64,000 bases of DNA. It comes from Dallia pectoralis. Taxonomy: Eukaryota; Chordata; Actinopteri; Esociformes; Umbridae. Where the stretch lies: positions 13,198,838-13,262,837 of the forward strand of contig CM055747.1 in assembly GCA_029465975.1 (NCBI GenBank), read 5' to 3'. Below, one piece after another: positions 14,301 to 23,565 of this stretch (its first letter is position 1; each line of letters starts with the position of its first letter). A program made the position numbers and the translations under genes. Below the pieces are notes generated by a model. It saw nothing but the letters and a program-made list of their open reading frames with translations, was not told the DNA's origin and did no database searches.

Positions 14301-15410
14301 CTTATGGAATTCACACTCTAGTGGACCACTTATATTCCTGTTAAGTCTTATGGAATTCACACTCTAGTCGACCACTTATATTCCTGTTAAGTCTTATGGA
14401 ATTCACTTTCTAGTCGACCACTTCTATTCCTGTTAAGTCTTATGGAATTCACACTCTAGTCGACCACTTATATTCCTGTTAAGTCTTATGGAATTCACTC
14501 TAGTTGACCACTTATTTTCCTGTTAAGTCTTATGGAATTCACACTCTAGTCGACCACTTATATTTCTGTTAAGTCTTATGGAATTCACACTCTAGTCGAC
14601 CACTTATATTCCTGTTAAGTCTTATGGAATTCACACTCTAGTCGACCACTTATATTCCTGTTAAGTCTTATGGAATTCACACTCTAGTCGACCACTTATA
14701 TTCCCGTTAAGTCTTATGGAATTCACACTCTAGTCGACCACTTATATTCCCGTTAAGTCTTATGGAATTCACACTCTAGTCGACCACTTATATTCCTGTT
14801 AAGTCTTATGGAATTCACACTCTAGTGGACCACTTATATCCCCGTTAAGTCTTATGGAATTCACACTCTAGTGGACCACTTATATTCCTGTTAAGTCTTA
14901 TGGAATTCACACTCTAGTCGACCACTTATATTCCTGTTAAGTCTTATGGAATTCACACTCTAGTCGACCACTTTTATTCCTGTTAAGTCTTATGGAATTC
15001 ATACTCTAGTCGACCACTTATATTCCTTTTAAGTCTTATTGAATTCACACTCTAGTAGACCACTTATATTCCTGTTAAGTCTTATGGAATTCACACTCTA
15101 GTCGACCACTTATATTACTGTTAAGTCTTTTGGAATTCACTCTAGTCGACCACTTATATTCCTGTTAAGTCTTATGGAATTCACACTCTAGTCGACCACT
15201 TATATCCCCGTTGAGTCTTATGGAATTCACACTCTAGTGGACCACTTATATTCCTGTTAAGTCTTATGGAATTCACACTCTAGTCGACCACTTATATTCC
15301 CGTTAAGTCTTATGGAATTCAAACTCTAGTCGACCACTTATATTCCCGTTCAGTCTTATTGAATTCACACTCTAGTCTACCACTTATATTCCCGTTAAGT
15401 CTTATGGAAT
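11302..15410. repeat. 46-bp minisatellite array with an EcoRI site in nearly every unit
   Basis: About 89 units containing GTTAAGTCTTATGGAATTCA, then CACTCTAGTCGACCACTTATATTCC. Variants differ at TTCCTG/TTCCCG, GTCGAC/GTGGAC/GTTGAC and a 44-bp form missing CA (TTCACTCTAG). The unit is not a multiple of 3 and no long frame is present. Higher-order structure is visible: the marker series starting with the 44-bp form at 11741 recurs at 14495 with the same spacing of later markers. Confidence 0.97.
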
Positions 15411-16130
15411 TTTTCACAGAATTTTTTGCAGTGGATCAGTTTTATGTTTCCAAACTATGGTCAACCCTCATGTACAATTAAAATACTTAAAAAAAAAAAG
15501 ATTATCCAGAAAATGCCCATGTTTTCAATGACAGAACGAAGCCATGCTGTGACTACTGCCAACAACACCTCCTCACAGACTCACAAACACTGTGGGTCCC
15601 ATAGGAAGGCTCTTCATCACACCAATTTCATCATCAAGTTTACCAAAAACACCACAGTTGTAGAGCTAATAACCAACAACATGAAGGTTTGTAAACCCTC
15701 CTTCAGCGTCATCATGACAACGTCCAGAAGTTTTACGTTTCTCTGTGTATGATATCAATAATGTTGTCACAAGGGCACGTAAACATTTAGATTCCGTGAG
15801 ATGACTAAAGACGTCCTGCCAGCCGGGTCCTGGAATGGAGCCGTTTGTAACGTAACATATTACTCCGTTGTTGCTTGCTCCTTGGGGGTTCAGGCAACAG
15901 CTGAGGCAAAAAGGACCTTATCAAATCAATTAGATTGAGCCCCCGATCGCTAGGGGAGAGGGAGCCCCCAAATCAAATATAGCTTAGGGCCCCCAAAAAG
16001 GCTCGAGCCGACATTGATGGAATGGGCCCACACAAGCACATTGTCCCCCCCCCACTAGTAGTTATCATGGCCTAGTCTATCACTGTGGTCAGGCTCCCAT
16101 CCATCCAGCACGTCTACTGGAAGTGGCGCT
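15411..16130. other. unique spacer, no gene recognised
   Basis: Single-copy DNA with a 9-bp A run at 15491 and a C run near 16045. A 108-codon frame at 15426-15752 has no domain I recognise and is probably chance. Confidence 0.5.
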
Positions 16131-16750
16131 TGACAACGTTCTGCGGCACTCAAGAAACCCCACACACACATGACAACGTTCTGTAGCACTATCAAGAAAC
16201 CCCACTCACACATGACAACGTTCTGCGGCACTATCAAGGACCCCACACACACGTGACAACGTTCTGCGGCTCTACAAGGTCCCCACACACACGAGACAAC
16301 GTTCTGCAGCACTATCAAGGACCCCACACACACGAGACAACGTTCTGCGGCACTATCAAGGACCACACACACACGTGACAACGTTCTGCGGCACTATCAA
16401 GGACCACACACACACGTGACAACGTTCTGCGGCACTATCAAAGGACCCCACACACACACGAGACAACGTTCTGCGGCACTATCAAAGGACCCCACACACA
16501 CGTGACAACGTTCTGCGGCACTATCAAGGACCCCACAAACACGTGACAACGTTCTGCGGCACTATCAAGGACCACACACACACGTGACAACGTTCTGCGG
16601 CACTATCAAAGGACCCCACACACACGTGACAACGTTCTGCGGCACTATCAAGGACCACACACACACGTGACAACGTTCTGCGGCACTATCAAAGGACCCC
16701 ACACACACGTGACAACGTTCTGCGGCACTATCAAGGACCCCACACACACG
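16131..16750. repeat. 40-43-bp minisatellite array with a CA tract in each unit
   Basis: About 15 copies of a unit starting GACAACGTTCTGCGGCACTA, then TCAAGGACCCCACACACACGT. Length varies by 1-3 bp through the AAGG/AAAGG junction and the number of CA steps, so each unit contains a small internal microsatellite. Confidence 0.95.
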
Positions 16751-17440
16751 AACAGATCTCTGTTTGTAACCATGTCGATATGTATTAGTTTGGTATCCAT
16801 ATTTCCAATTACTGTACTCTATTTACACTATTCTAGATGTTGTATTTCAAATTAATGTACTCTATTTACACTATTCTAGTCTATGTATATTGTTTATATT
16901 TCAGAATCTGACTCACCCCGTGTGATGTGGAGTTGTAACATTTTCTACACCGTAGGCCCACCTCCACAAAGAGAACAAATTTGCCTCTAGGACCCATAAA
17001 ATATGTCATGGGGAATTTTACGCTGTTGTGAATTAGAACTTTCTTATGAACACCTCAATCTTCACTCCTCTGGAACGGAACAACGTATCTGCAAAGAACT
17101 CAGCGTGATTCAGTTTTGGACCAGGTTCTAAGAGTAATTTGTCAGGCTGCTACACACCGGCCATTACTGACCAATTAATTTTAATGTGTGTGAGGTCTTA
17201 AACATACATTCCTATAAATCCTCCATGTGAGTGTCAGAACTGGAAATTGGTGAAGCGGAAGACAGTAGCCAGGGCTGATAAGTCCAGTTATCTTTTAGAA
17301 CAGGTGGGCATCGTGTGTGCCGTTTACCTGGGGATGTTATGGTACCAGGATGCATTGTGGGAAGAGGACAAGCCGGTGGAGAGAGTCTGATGCAATGGCC
17401 TGCTGGGAAACCCTAAGTTTGGGCATTTAGGTGGTTGTCA
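16751..17440. other. unique spacer with one short duplication
   Basis: Single-copy DNA. A short direct duplication around CTCTATTTACACTATTCTAG occurs at about 16818 and 16859. No gene recognised. Confidence 0.5.
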
Positions 17441-17990
17441 AACCACAGGACACATTCAGAGGCCAGAAACCACAGGACACATTCAGAGAAACCACAGGAC
17501 ACATTCAGGTGCCAGAAACCACAAGACACATTCAGAGGCCAGAAACCACAGGACACATTCAGAGGCCAGAAACCACAGGACACATTCAGAGGCCAAAAAA
17601 CACAGGACAGATTCTGAGGCCAGAAACCACAGGACACATTCAAAGGCCAGAAACCACAGGACACATTCAGAGGCCAGAAACCACAGGACACATTCAGGTG
17701 CCAGAAACCACAAGACACATTCAGAGGCCAGAAACCACAGGACACATTCAGAGGCCAGAAACCACAGGACACATTCAGAGGCCAAAAAACACAGGACACA
17801 TTCTGAGGCCAGAAACCACAGGACACATTCAAAGGCCAGAAACCACAGGACACATTCAGAGGCCAGAAACCACAGGACACATTCAGAGGCCAGAAACCAC
17901 AGGACACATTCAGAGGCCAGAAACCACAGGACACATTCAGAGGCCAGAAACCACAGGACACAATCAGAGGCCAGAAACCACAGGACACAA
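17441..17990. repeat. 27-bp minisatellite array with 189-bp higher-order unit
   Basis: About 20 copies of a 27-bp unit, GGACACATTCAGAGGCCAGA then AACCACA. A variant with CAGGTGCCAG and CACAAGACAC occurs at about 17505 and again at about 17694, which is 189 bp or seven units apart. It is followed in both places by the same later variant (GGCCAAAAAACACAGG). This indicates a seven-unit block duplication. The unit is a multiple of 3, so the 206- and 219-codon frames here are repeat artefacts. Confidence 0.96.
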
Positions 17991-18707
17991 TATTGTAACT
18001 TTTAAAGTACCGAACCTCATTCAAATTACACAAGGTCTTATTAAATTATCTTTTTATTGTTTATTTGAGATGTTTTCAAAAGTGGGCTAAGCAGTCAATG
18101 AGCTAATTGTGGGGAAACGTCTAAAATGCCTTGATGGTACCACAGGTGGGACAGTGCTTAAACCCAGCTGCTGTTTGGTTGTATAATTATTGTCAGGGAA
18201 ATATTTAATTGAATAGTTCATCCCCTTGGTATCGTGATCACTAGACAAATTCAAGTTGAAACGCAAGTTCTTACAATTTTATGTGTGTTCTTTATTTTTT
18301 TGAGTGTATTTATGACTGAGATAAAAATGTGCAGTTAAAAAGCAAATGTTTGTTTATTCTAACTTAGTTTTCGGTTGCTTAAGACACGTTCACATTATAC
18401 ATCCGCTCAACGCTGCTCTCAATGAAAATCCTAATAGGTTTGGTACTAAATGGTGTTTGACAATACTATAATATCTATTCAATTCACCACCTTTACGTCC
18501 CTCACCTTCTAGTCGTTTCCCTCTCACTCCTTCTGTTCTCTCTCTCTCTTTCTCTCTCACCCTCTCTCTATGGGGTAGGAGAGCGATAAATTAAAGTGGG
18601 GAATTACTGCTAACTGTTGGAATAAATTAAAGTGCTTTTGCATCTGTAAACACAGTCTGACTGCGTAATTACTGCACACTCCCACTGTGAGATCGGAGAG
18701 AGAGGGG
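17991..18707. other. unique spacer with a CT-rich tract
   Basis: Single-copy AT-rich DNA; a CT-rich tract lies at about 18510-18570 (CTCTCTCTCTCTTTCTCTCTC). No gene recognised. Confidence 0.5.
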
Positions 18708-19085
18708 GATGAGAGAAGAAATGGGAGTGGAGGGAGGGAGGGAGTGGAGAGAGGGAGGGAGTGGAGGGAGGGAGTGGAGAGAGGGAGGGAGGGAGGGAAG
18801 GAGTGTAGGGAGTGGAGAGAGGGAGGGAGGGAGTGGAGAGAAGGAGGGAGGGAGTAGAGAGAAGGACGGAGGGAGGGAGGGAGTGGAGCGAGGGAGGGAG
18901 GGAGGGAGTGGAGGGAGGGAAGGAGTGGAGGGAGGGAGGGAGGGAGGGAGGGAAGGAGTGGAGGGAGTGGAGGGAGGGAGGGAGTGGAGGTAGTGAGGGA
19001 GTGGAGCGAGGGAGGGAGGAGAGGGAGGGAGGAGAGGAGTGGAGGGAGGTAGGGAAGGAGGGAGGGAGGGAGTGGAGGGAGGGAG
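18708..19085. repeat. polypurine (GGGA/GGAG)n tract
   Basis: About 380 bp of almost pure purine on the plus strand, made of GGGAGGGAGGGAGTGGAGAG-like motifs with occasional T. Such homopurine tracts with mirror symmetry can form triplex or quadruplex DNA; the sequence permits this but does not prove it. The frames across it are low-complexity artefacts. Confidence 0.93.
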
Positions 19086-19313
19086 CTGTTTGGGGCATGC
19101 AGGGGGGTCTGTTGGGGCTCCTCAGTCGATGGTAGATTGACTTACTAACTGTGTTTATTGTTGTTGTGGAGTGTAAATGGAAATGTAATTTGTTTAATTT
19201 TGTTGACTCATTTAAGTGTGCATCCAAAGCTTCCGTGCCGATGTGTACTTAGCTAAATGTGAATTCATGCTGTCTTTATATGAGTTATGTTGGATGTTCG
19301 TTCGTAACAAAGC
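19086..19313. other. unique spacer before LTR-1
   Basis: Short single-copy AT-rich stretch between the polypurine tract and the target duplication of LTR-1. Nothing recognised. Confidence 0.5.
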
Positions 19314-19318
19314 GAGAG
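19314..19318. other. target-site duplication of LTR-1, left copy
   Basis: GAGAG directly abuts the first TG of the left LTR. The same five bases follow the right LTR at 22044-22048. Five-bp duplications are usual for Ty3/Gypsy-type integrases. Confidence 0.9.
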
Positions 19319-19688
19319 TGTCACGAACCAGGGTGGTGTAGTGCAGGTTGAAGCCAATTGCAGAGCTTGAATATTCGTTTCGTGCCATTTATTCAAATAA
19401 CACAAACACGACAACGAACGGTGGAACAAACTATACACTGTGTGAAACAAAAGTGCACTTACACAAAGCGACAACTACAAAACTAACACAGCGACAAATC
19501 CACATAGACAAACACTCACCGACCAACATAACTGTGTGACATAGAAACAATGAACAGCAAACAGTGACATCTAGGCAATCCCTTTATAACCCAGTGATTA
19601 CAAATCCCCAACAGCTATAACCAACATAAACCAGGAAGTGGGCACCCGAAACCAGACAGTGCAGTACCCTAACTCACCACTCGTGACA
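19319..19688 (-). repeat. LTR-1 left LTR (3' LTR in sense orientation)
   Basis: 370 bp, TGTCACG...CGTGACA. Near-identical to 21674-22043. The LTR encodes no protein I recognise; a 63-codon plus-strand frame occurs in both copies only because the LTRs are identical. Confidence 0.95.
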
Positions 19689-19689
19689 G

Positions 19690-19703
19690 TACCCCCCACT
19701 TAA
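19690..19703 (-). promoter_or_regulatory. polypurine tract of LTR-1
   Basis: On the minus strand the bases entering the 3' LTR read AAGTGGGGGGTAC, a purine-rich run directly next to TGTCACG. LTR-2 has TTTTAGTGGGGGATAC in the same place. The position and conservation fit a plus-strand primer for reverse transcription and set the element's orientation. Confidence 0.75.
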
Positions 19704-19879
19704 GGCTAGCTCCCAGATAGCCAACAACAACCAACATTAACAACAACACACAAAAAAAAACAAGGGAGCAACAGGCAAGGACCCACTGTCACACCCAAAG
19801 GGTTAGTCCCAGACAGCAGGTCCAGCCCTTAAAGGGCCTTGGTGGCCCGATCGCCGTCTTGTGCGGCAAGGCTTCCGCC

Positions 19880-20002
19880 ATCTTGGTGGGCGTGGCGGCG
19901 GCCATCGTGGTCGGCGTGGCGGCGGCCATCGGCGTGGGCGTGGCGGCGGCCATCGACGTGGGCGTGGCGGCGGCCATCGACGTGGGCGTGGCGGCGGCCA
20001 TT
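19880..20002. repeat. 27-bp repeats inside LTR-1 (MAAATPTS-type)
   Basis: About 4-5 units containing GTGGGCGTGGCGGCGGCCAT, encoding MAAATPTS-like residues on the minus strand. The encoded MAAA motif is shared with repeats in LTR-2. Confidence 0.85.
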
Positions 20003-20150
20003 TCAGGCGGCGTAGTCTCCGCCATTTCAGGCGGCGTAGTCTCCGCCATTTCAGGCGGCGTAGTCTCCGCCATTTCAGGCGGCGTAGTCTCCGCCATTTC
20101 AGGCGGCGTAGTCTCCGCCATTTCAGGCGGCGTAGTCTCCGCCATATCAT
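20003..20150. repeat. 24-bp repeats inside LTR-1 (MAETTPPE)
   Basis: Six near-identical 24-bp units (GGCGGCGTAGTCTCCGCCAT then TTCA) encoding MAETTPPE on the minus strand, in frame with the 27-bp block. Confidence 0.92.
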
Positions 20151-21000
20151 GCGGTGACGCTCTGGGAGCTCTGGCAGGCGGTGACGCTCTGGGAGCTCTG
20201 GCAGGCGAGGACGCTCTGGGAGCTCTGGCAGGCGGACGCTCTGGGAGCTCTGGCAGGCGAGGACGCTCTGGGAGCTCTGGCAGGCGAGGACGCTCTGGGA
20301 GCTCTGGCAGGCGAGGACGCTCTGGGAGCTCTGGCAGGCGAGGACGCTCTGGGAGCTCTGGCAGGCGAGGACGCTCTGGGAGCTCTGGCAGGCGAGGACG
20401 CTCTGGGAGCTCTGGCAGGCGAGGACGCTCTGGGAGCTCTGGCAGGCGAGGACGCTCTGGGAGCTCTGGCAGGCAAGGACGCTCTGGGAGCTCTGGCAGG
20501 CAAGGACGCTCTGGGAGCTCTGGCAGGCAAGGACGCTCTGGGAGCTCTGGCAGGCGAGGACGCTCTGGGAGCTCTGGCAGGCGAGGACGCTCTGGGAGCT
20601 CTGGCAGGCGAGGACGCTCTGGGAGCTCTGGCAGGCGAGGACGCTCTGGGAGCTCTGGCAGGCAAGGACGCTCTGGGAGCTCTGGCAGGCAAGGACGCTC
20701 TGGGAGCTCTGGCAGGCAAGGACGCTCTGGGAGCTCTGGCAGGCGGTGACGCTCTGGGAGCTCTGGCAGGCGGTGACGCTCTGGGAGCTCTGGCAGGCAA
20801 GGACGCTCTGGGAGCTCTGGCGGAGGAAGGAGATGACACTCCGGGAGCTCTGGCAGGCAGGGACGCTCTGGGAGCTCTGGCAGGCAAGGACACTCGGGGA
20901 GCTCTGGCAGGCAGGGACGCTCTGGGAGCTCTGGCGGAGGAAGGAGATGACACTCCGGGAGCTCTGGCAGGCAGGGACGCTCTGGGAGCTCTGGCGGAGG
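20151..21000. repeat. 27-bp repeats inside LTR-1 (ELPERPRLP)
   Basis: About 31 units containing GGACGCTCTGGGAGCTCTGG then CAGGCGA, with CAGGCAA and CAGGCGGT variants arranged in runs, so blocks of units have been copied together. On the minus strand the unit reads as ELPERPRLP or ELPERPCLP. One unit near 20233 lacks 2 bp. The array is absent from LTR-2. Confidence 0.95.
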
Positions 21001-21673
21001 AAGGAGGAGCCCCTCAGGGCACTCACACTGGAGTGGGAGGAGCTGGTCCGGGCACTCACGCAGAGGAGGGAGGAGCCGCTCAGGGCACTTAAGCAAAGGT
21101 GGGAGGGGTTCATCTAGGCACTCACCCTGGAGTGGGAGAGGCTGGTCCTGCAGGGTGAACCACACCCCCCACCATCTCCTTATCACTCCGGGCGGCTGGC
21201 ACTCCAGGCCCTTAGGTGGTCTCTGGGCCCTGGAGGTTGGTGGCCGGAAAGGGTCATAGCCCTGTTGGAGCTGGGGTTGTTGCTGCAACTCCATGGCTTT
21301 TGCTGGCCCTGGCTGCAGCACCGGAGCAGTGGGGGGCTGCTGTTGCAGCACCAGGGTCGTGGGTGTTCTCTCCGCGGACCTCCGTGAACACCCCGTTAGC
21401 TCCCCCAAAAATTACTTTGGGCGCCTCCGGGATGTCCTCTTGCCTTCATAGAAGGCCCGCGGACCCATTGTCACTGACCCTGAATGCTGCAAAGATGGTT
21501 CATATACAGCATACGGCCGGGAGACGTAGCCACCGCTCCTGTGGTGTCTCCGGCCGATTCCACTCCCACCGCTCCGTGGGGTGACGGTGAGCTTCATCCG
21601 ACGGGGCGCTATAGCTTGCCCCCGCAGAATCCACTCACCGTCCGACTCTGCTGGCTTCGGTGGCTGTTCATTC

Positions 21674-22043
21674 TGTCACGAACCAGGGTGGTGTAGTGCA
21701 GGTTGAAGCCAATTGCAGAGCTTGAATATTCGTTTCGTGCCATTTATTCAAATAACACAAACACGACAACGAACGGTGGAACAAACTATACACTGTGTGA
21801 AACAAAAGTGCACTTACACAAAGCGACAACTACAAAACTAACACAGCGACAAATCCACATAGACAAACACTCACCGACCAACATAACTGTGTGACATAGA
21901 AACAATGAACAGCAAACAGTGACATCTAGGCAATCCCTTTATAACCCAGTGATTACAAATCCCCAACAGCTGTAACCAACATAAACCAGGAAGTGGGCAC
22001 CCGAAACCAGACAGTGCAGTACCCTAACTCACCACTCGTGACA
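21674..22043 (-). repeat. LTR-1 right LTR (5' LTR in sense orientation)
   Basis: 370 bp, one mismatch to the left copy. On the minus strand a TATA-like box (complement of TTTATA, 21938-21943) is followed about 200 bp downstream by AATAAA (complement of TTTATT, 21743-21748), the order expected for U3 promoter and R/U5 polyadenylation signal. Confidence 0.93.
21938..21943 (-). promoter_or_regulatory. putative TATA box of LTR-1
   Basis: The minus strand reads TATAAA within GGGTTATAAAGGG. A corresponding box (GATATAAAGGGG) occurs in LTR-2 and a similar one in the degenerate solo LTR at 9343-9348. Conservation across diverged LTRs supports a promoter role. Confidence 0.6.
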
Positions 22044-22048
22044 GAGAG
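22044..22048. other. target-site duplication of LTR-1, right copy
   Basis: GAGAG immediately after CGTGACA, matching 19314-19318. Confidence 0.9.
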
Positions 22049-22591
22049 ATTCTTCCTGGAAGTAAATGAAGGCATTTATAATAGCAATAGCTGTATTCTC
22101 ACCACACGGTATCGGTCAGTGGGTTGAGCTGGACACCCACAGGACACGAACACATCAAGGGTTTAGGATATTAGATTTTTGATGCCCTGCAGGTAGAATT
22201 ATATTTTGTCAAAATCACGGCAAGAACCAAATGGCTTTTGGATGCCCAATCAGTAATAAAAGACACAAACATTCTTCAAATGTCAGTCACACATCAATAA
22301 GGATGATGACAGTGTCTCAAATAAGATATAGGACGATCAAGCTGACTGGACAGGGATATGAGAAGTTGATGTGGAATGTGAACTGTAAGTAAGACCAAGA
22401 AGAAATCATAAGACATAACTATACATACAGTAACTAAAAATGTTAAAAAAACATCTAGATTACATCAATACAGACTACGTCAGAAGAAACCTGACGGAAA
22501 CCAGGCATGTGAGGACGTAGGAGGGCAGGTAGTCGACATGAGGAACTCTGATTGGTGCAGAGGTGATTGTTGGGCTGCACAGTGTGACACG
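22049..22591. other. unique spacer, no gene recognised
   Basis: Single-copy DNA right of LTR-1; no gene, RNA or transposon signal recognised. Confidence 0.5.
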
Positions 22592-23451
22592 GTTAAGTCA
22601 GATAGTCTGATATTCAGTCAGATAGTCTGATATTCAGTCAGACAGTCTGATATTCAGTCAGACAGTCTGATATTCAGTCAGACAGTCTGATATTCAGTCA
22701 GACAGGCCGATATTCAGTCAGACAGGCCGATATTCAGTCAGACAGGCCGATATTCAGTCAGACAGGCCGATATTCAGTCAGACAGGCCGATATTCAGTCA
22801 GACAGGCCGATATTCAGTCAGACAGGCCGATATTCAGTCAGACAGGCCGATATTAAGTCAGACAGGCCGATATTCAGTCAGACAGGCCGATATTCAGTCA
22901 GACAGGCCGATATTCAGTCAGACAGGCCGATATTCAGTCAGACAGGCCGATATTCAGTCAGACAGGCCGATATTCAGTCAGACAGGCCGATATTCAGTCA
23001 GACAGGCCGATATTCAGTCAGACAGGCCGATATTCAGTCAGACAGGCCGATATTCAGTCAGACAGGCCGATATTCAGTCAGACAGGCCGATATTCAGTCA
23101 GACAGGCCGATATTCAGTCAGACAGGCCGATATTCAGTCAGACAGGCCGATATTCAGTCAGACAGGCCGATATTCAGTCAGACAGGCCGATATTCAGTCA
23201 GACAGGCCGATATTCAGTCAGACATGCCGATATTCAGTCAGACAGGCCGATATTCAGTCAGACAGGCCGATATTCAGTCAGACAGGCCGATATTCAGTCA
23301 GACAGGCCGATATTCAGTCAGACATGCCGATATTCAGTCAGACAGGCCGATATTCAGTCAGACAGGCCGATATTCAGTCAGACAGGCCGATATTCAGTCA
23401 GACAGGCCGATATTCAGTCAGACAGTCCGATATTCAGTCAGACAGGCTGAC
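22592..23451. repeat. 20-bp minisatellite array
   Basis: About 43 units of GACAGGCCGATATTCAGTCA, exactly 20 bp with no indels. The first units are diverged (GATAGTCTGATATTCAGTCA, then GACAGTCTGA...), after which the array is almost perfectly uniform. The polarity, with diverged left edge and homogeneous centre, suggests recent expansion toward the right. Confidence 0.98.
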
Positions 23452-23461
23452 AGCCTGATAG

Positions 23462-23543
23462 TAGTGATGGGGACGAGACCACCTATGCCGAGTCCGAGTC
23501 GAGACCAAGAAAGCAGAAATCGGTCTCGAGTACTACATCACTA
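23462..23543. mobile_element. 82-bp MITE-like insertion between two arrays
   Basis: The ends are inverted: TAGTGATGGGGACGAGACC at the left and GGTCTCGAGTACTACATCACTA at the right (matching TAGTGATG and CGAGACC after complementing). The 8-bp flanks CCTGATAG and GCTGACAG agree at 6 of 8 positions, as an aged hAT-type target duplication would. It has no coding capacity. It could instead be an imperfect palindrome formed at the array junction. Confidence 0.45.
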
Positions 23544-23565
23544 GCTGACAGGCTGATGGTCTGAC

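Larger units (their letters stand above)
19789..21671 (-). pseudogene. LTR-1 internal ORF, proline-rich, broken (unknown function)
   Basis: I do not recognise a family. The ATG lies three bases inside the right LTR (21669-21671). The frame shifts after about 19 codons at a G run that is one base shorter than in LTR-2, and a TAA at 21412-21414 stands where LTR-2 has a lysine codon. From there a 539-codon stretch is open to 19789. It has a unique part matching LTR-2 (shared SAERTPT.LVLQ, PPTAP.LQ, DPF.PPTS and a WW..W..LQ motif). A long array of 9-residue ELPERPRLP-type repeats follows, then 8-residue MAETTPPE and 9-residue MAAATPTS repeats. A 2-bp loss near 20233 switches the repeat into another open frame. 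The product would be low-complexity with no enzymatic motif. Because repeat arrays stay open in several frames, only the unique N-terminal part is good evidence of coding. Confidence 0.6.
19319..22043 (-). mobile_element. LTR-1: complete non-autonomous LTR retroelement
   Basis: Two 370-bp direct repeats (19319-19688 and 21674-22043) flank a 1,985-bp interior and are bordered by the 5-bp duplication GAGAG. Both LTRs begin TGTCACG and end CGTGACA. I find a single difference between them (CAGCTATAACC versus CAGCTGTAACC), implying recent insertion. The minus strand is the sense strand: each LTR has TATA then AATAAA in that direction, and a purine-rich AAGTGGGGGGTAC sits just inside the left LTR, where a polypurine tract is expected. 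The interior has no reverse transcriptase, RNase H, integrase or protease, so it must be moved by enzymes from elsewhere. It carries one broken proline-rich frame with minisatellites. Confidence 0.93.

Noticed and set aside
11302..15410. CRISPR-like regularity of 46-bp units
   Set aside because: Units are contiguous with no variable spacers, and the surroundings are eukaryotic; it is a minisatellite.
19348..21894. Identical 63-codon plus-strand frames at 19348-19539 and 21703-21894
   Set aside because: They lie in the two LTRs and are identical because the LTRs are; antisense to the element and without recognisable features.
19319..22043. Interpreting LTR-1 as a cut-and-paste DNA transposon
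   Set aside because: The long repeats are direct, not inverted, with a polypurine tract and 5-bp duplications, which fits an LTR retroelement.
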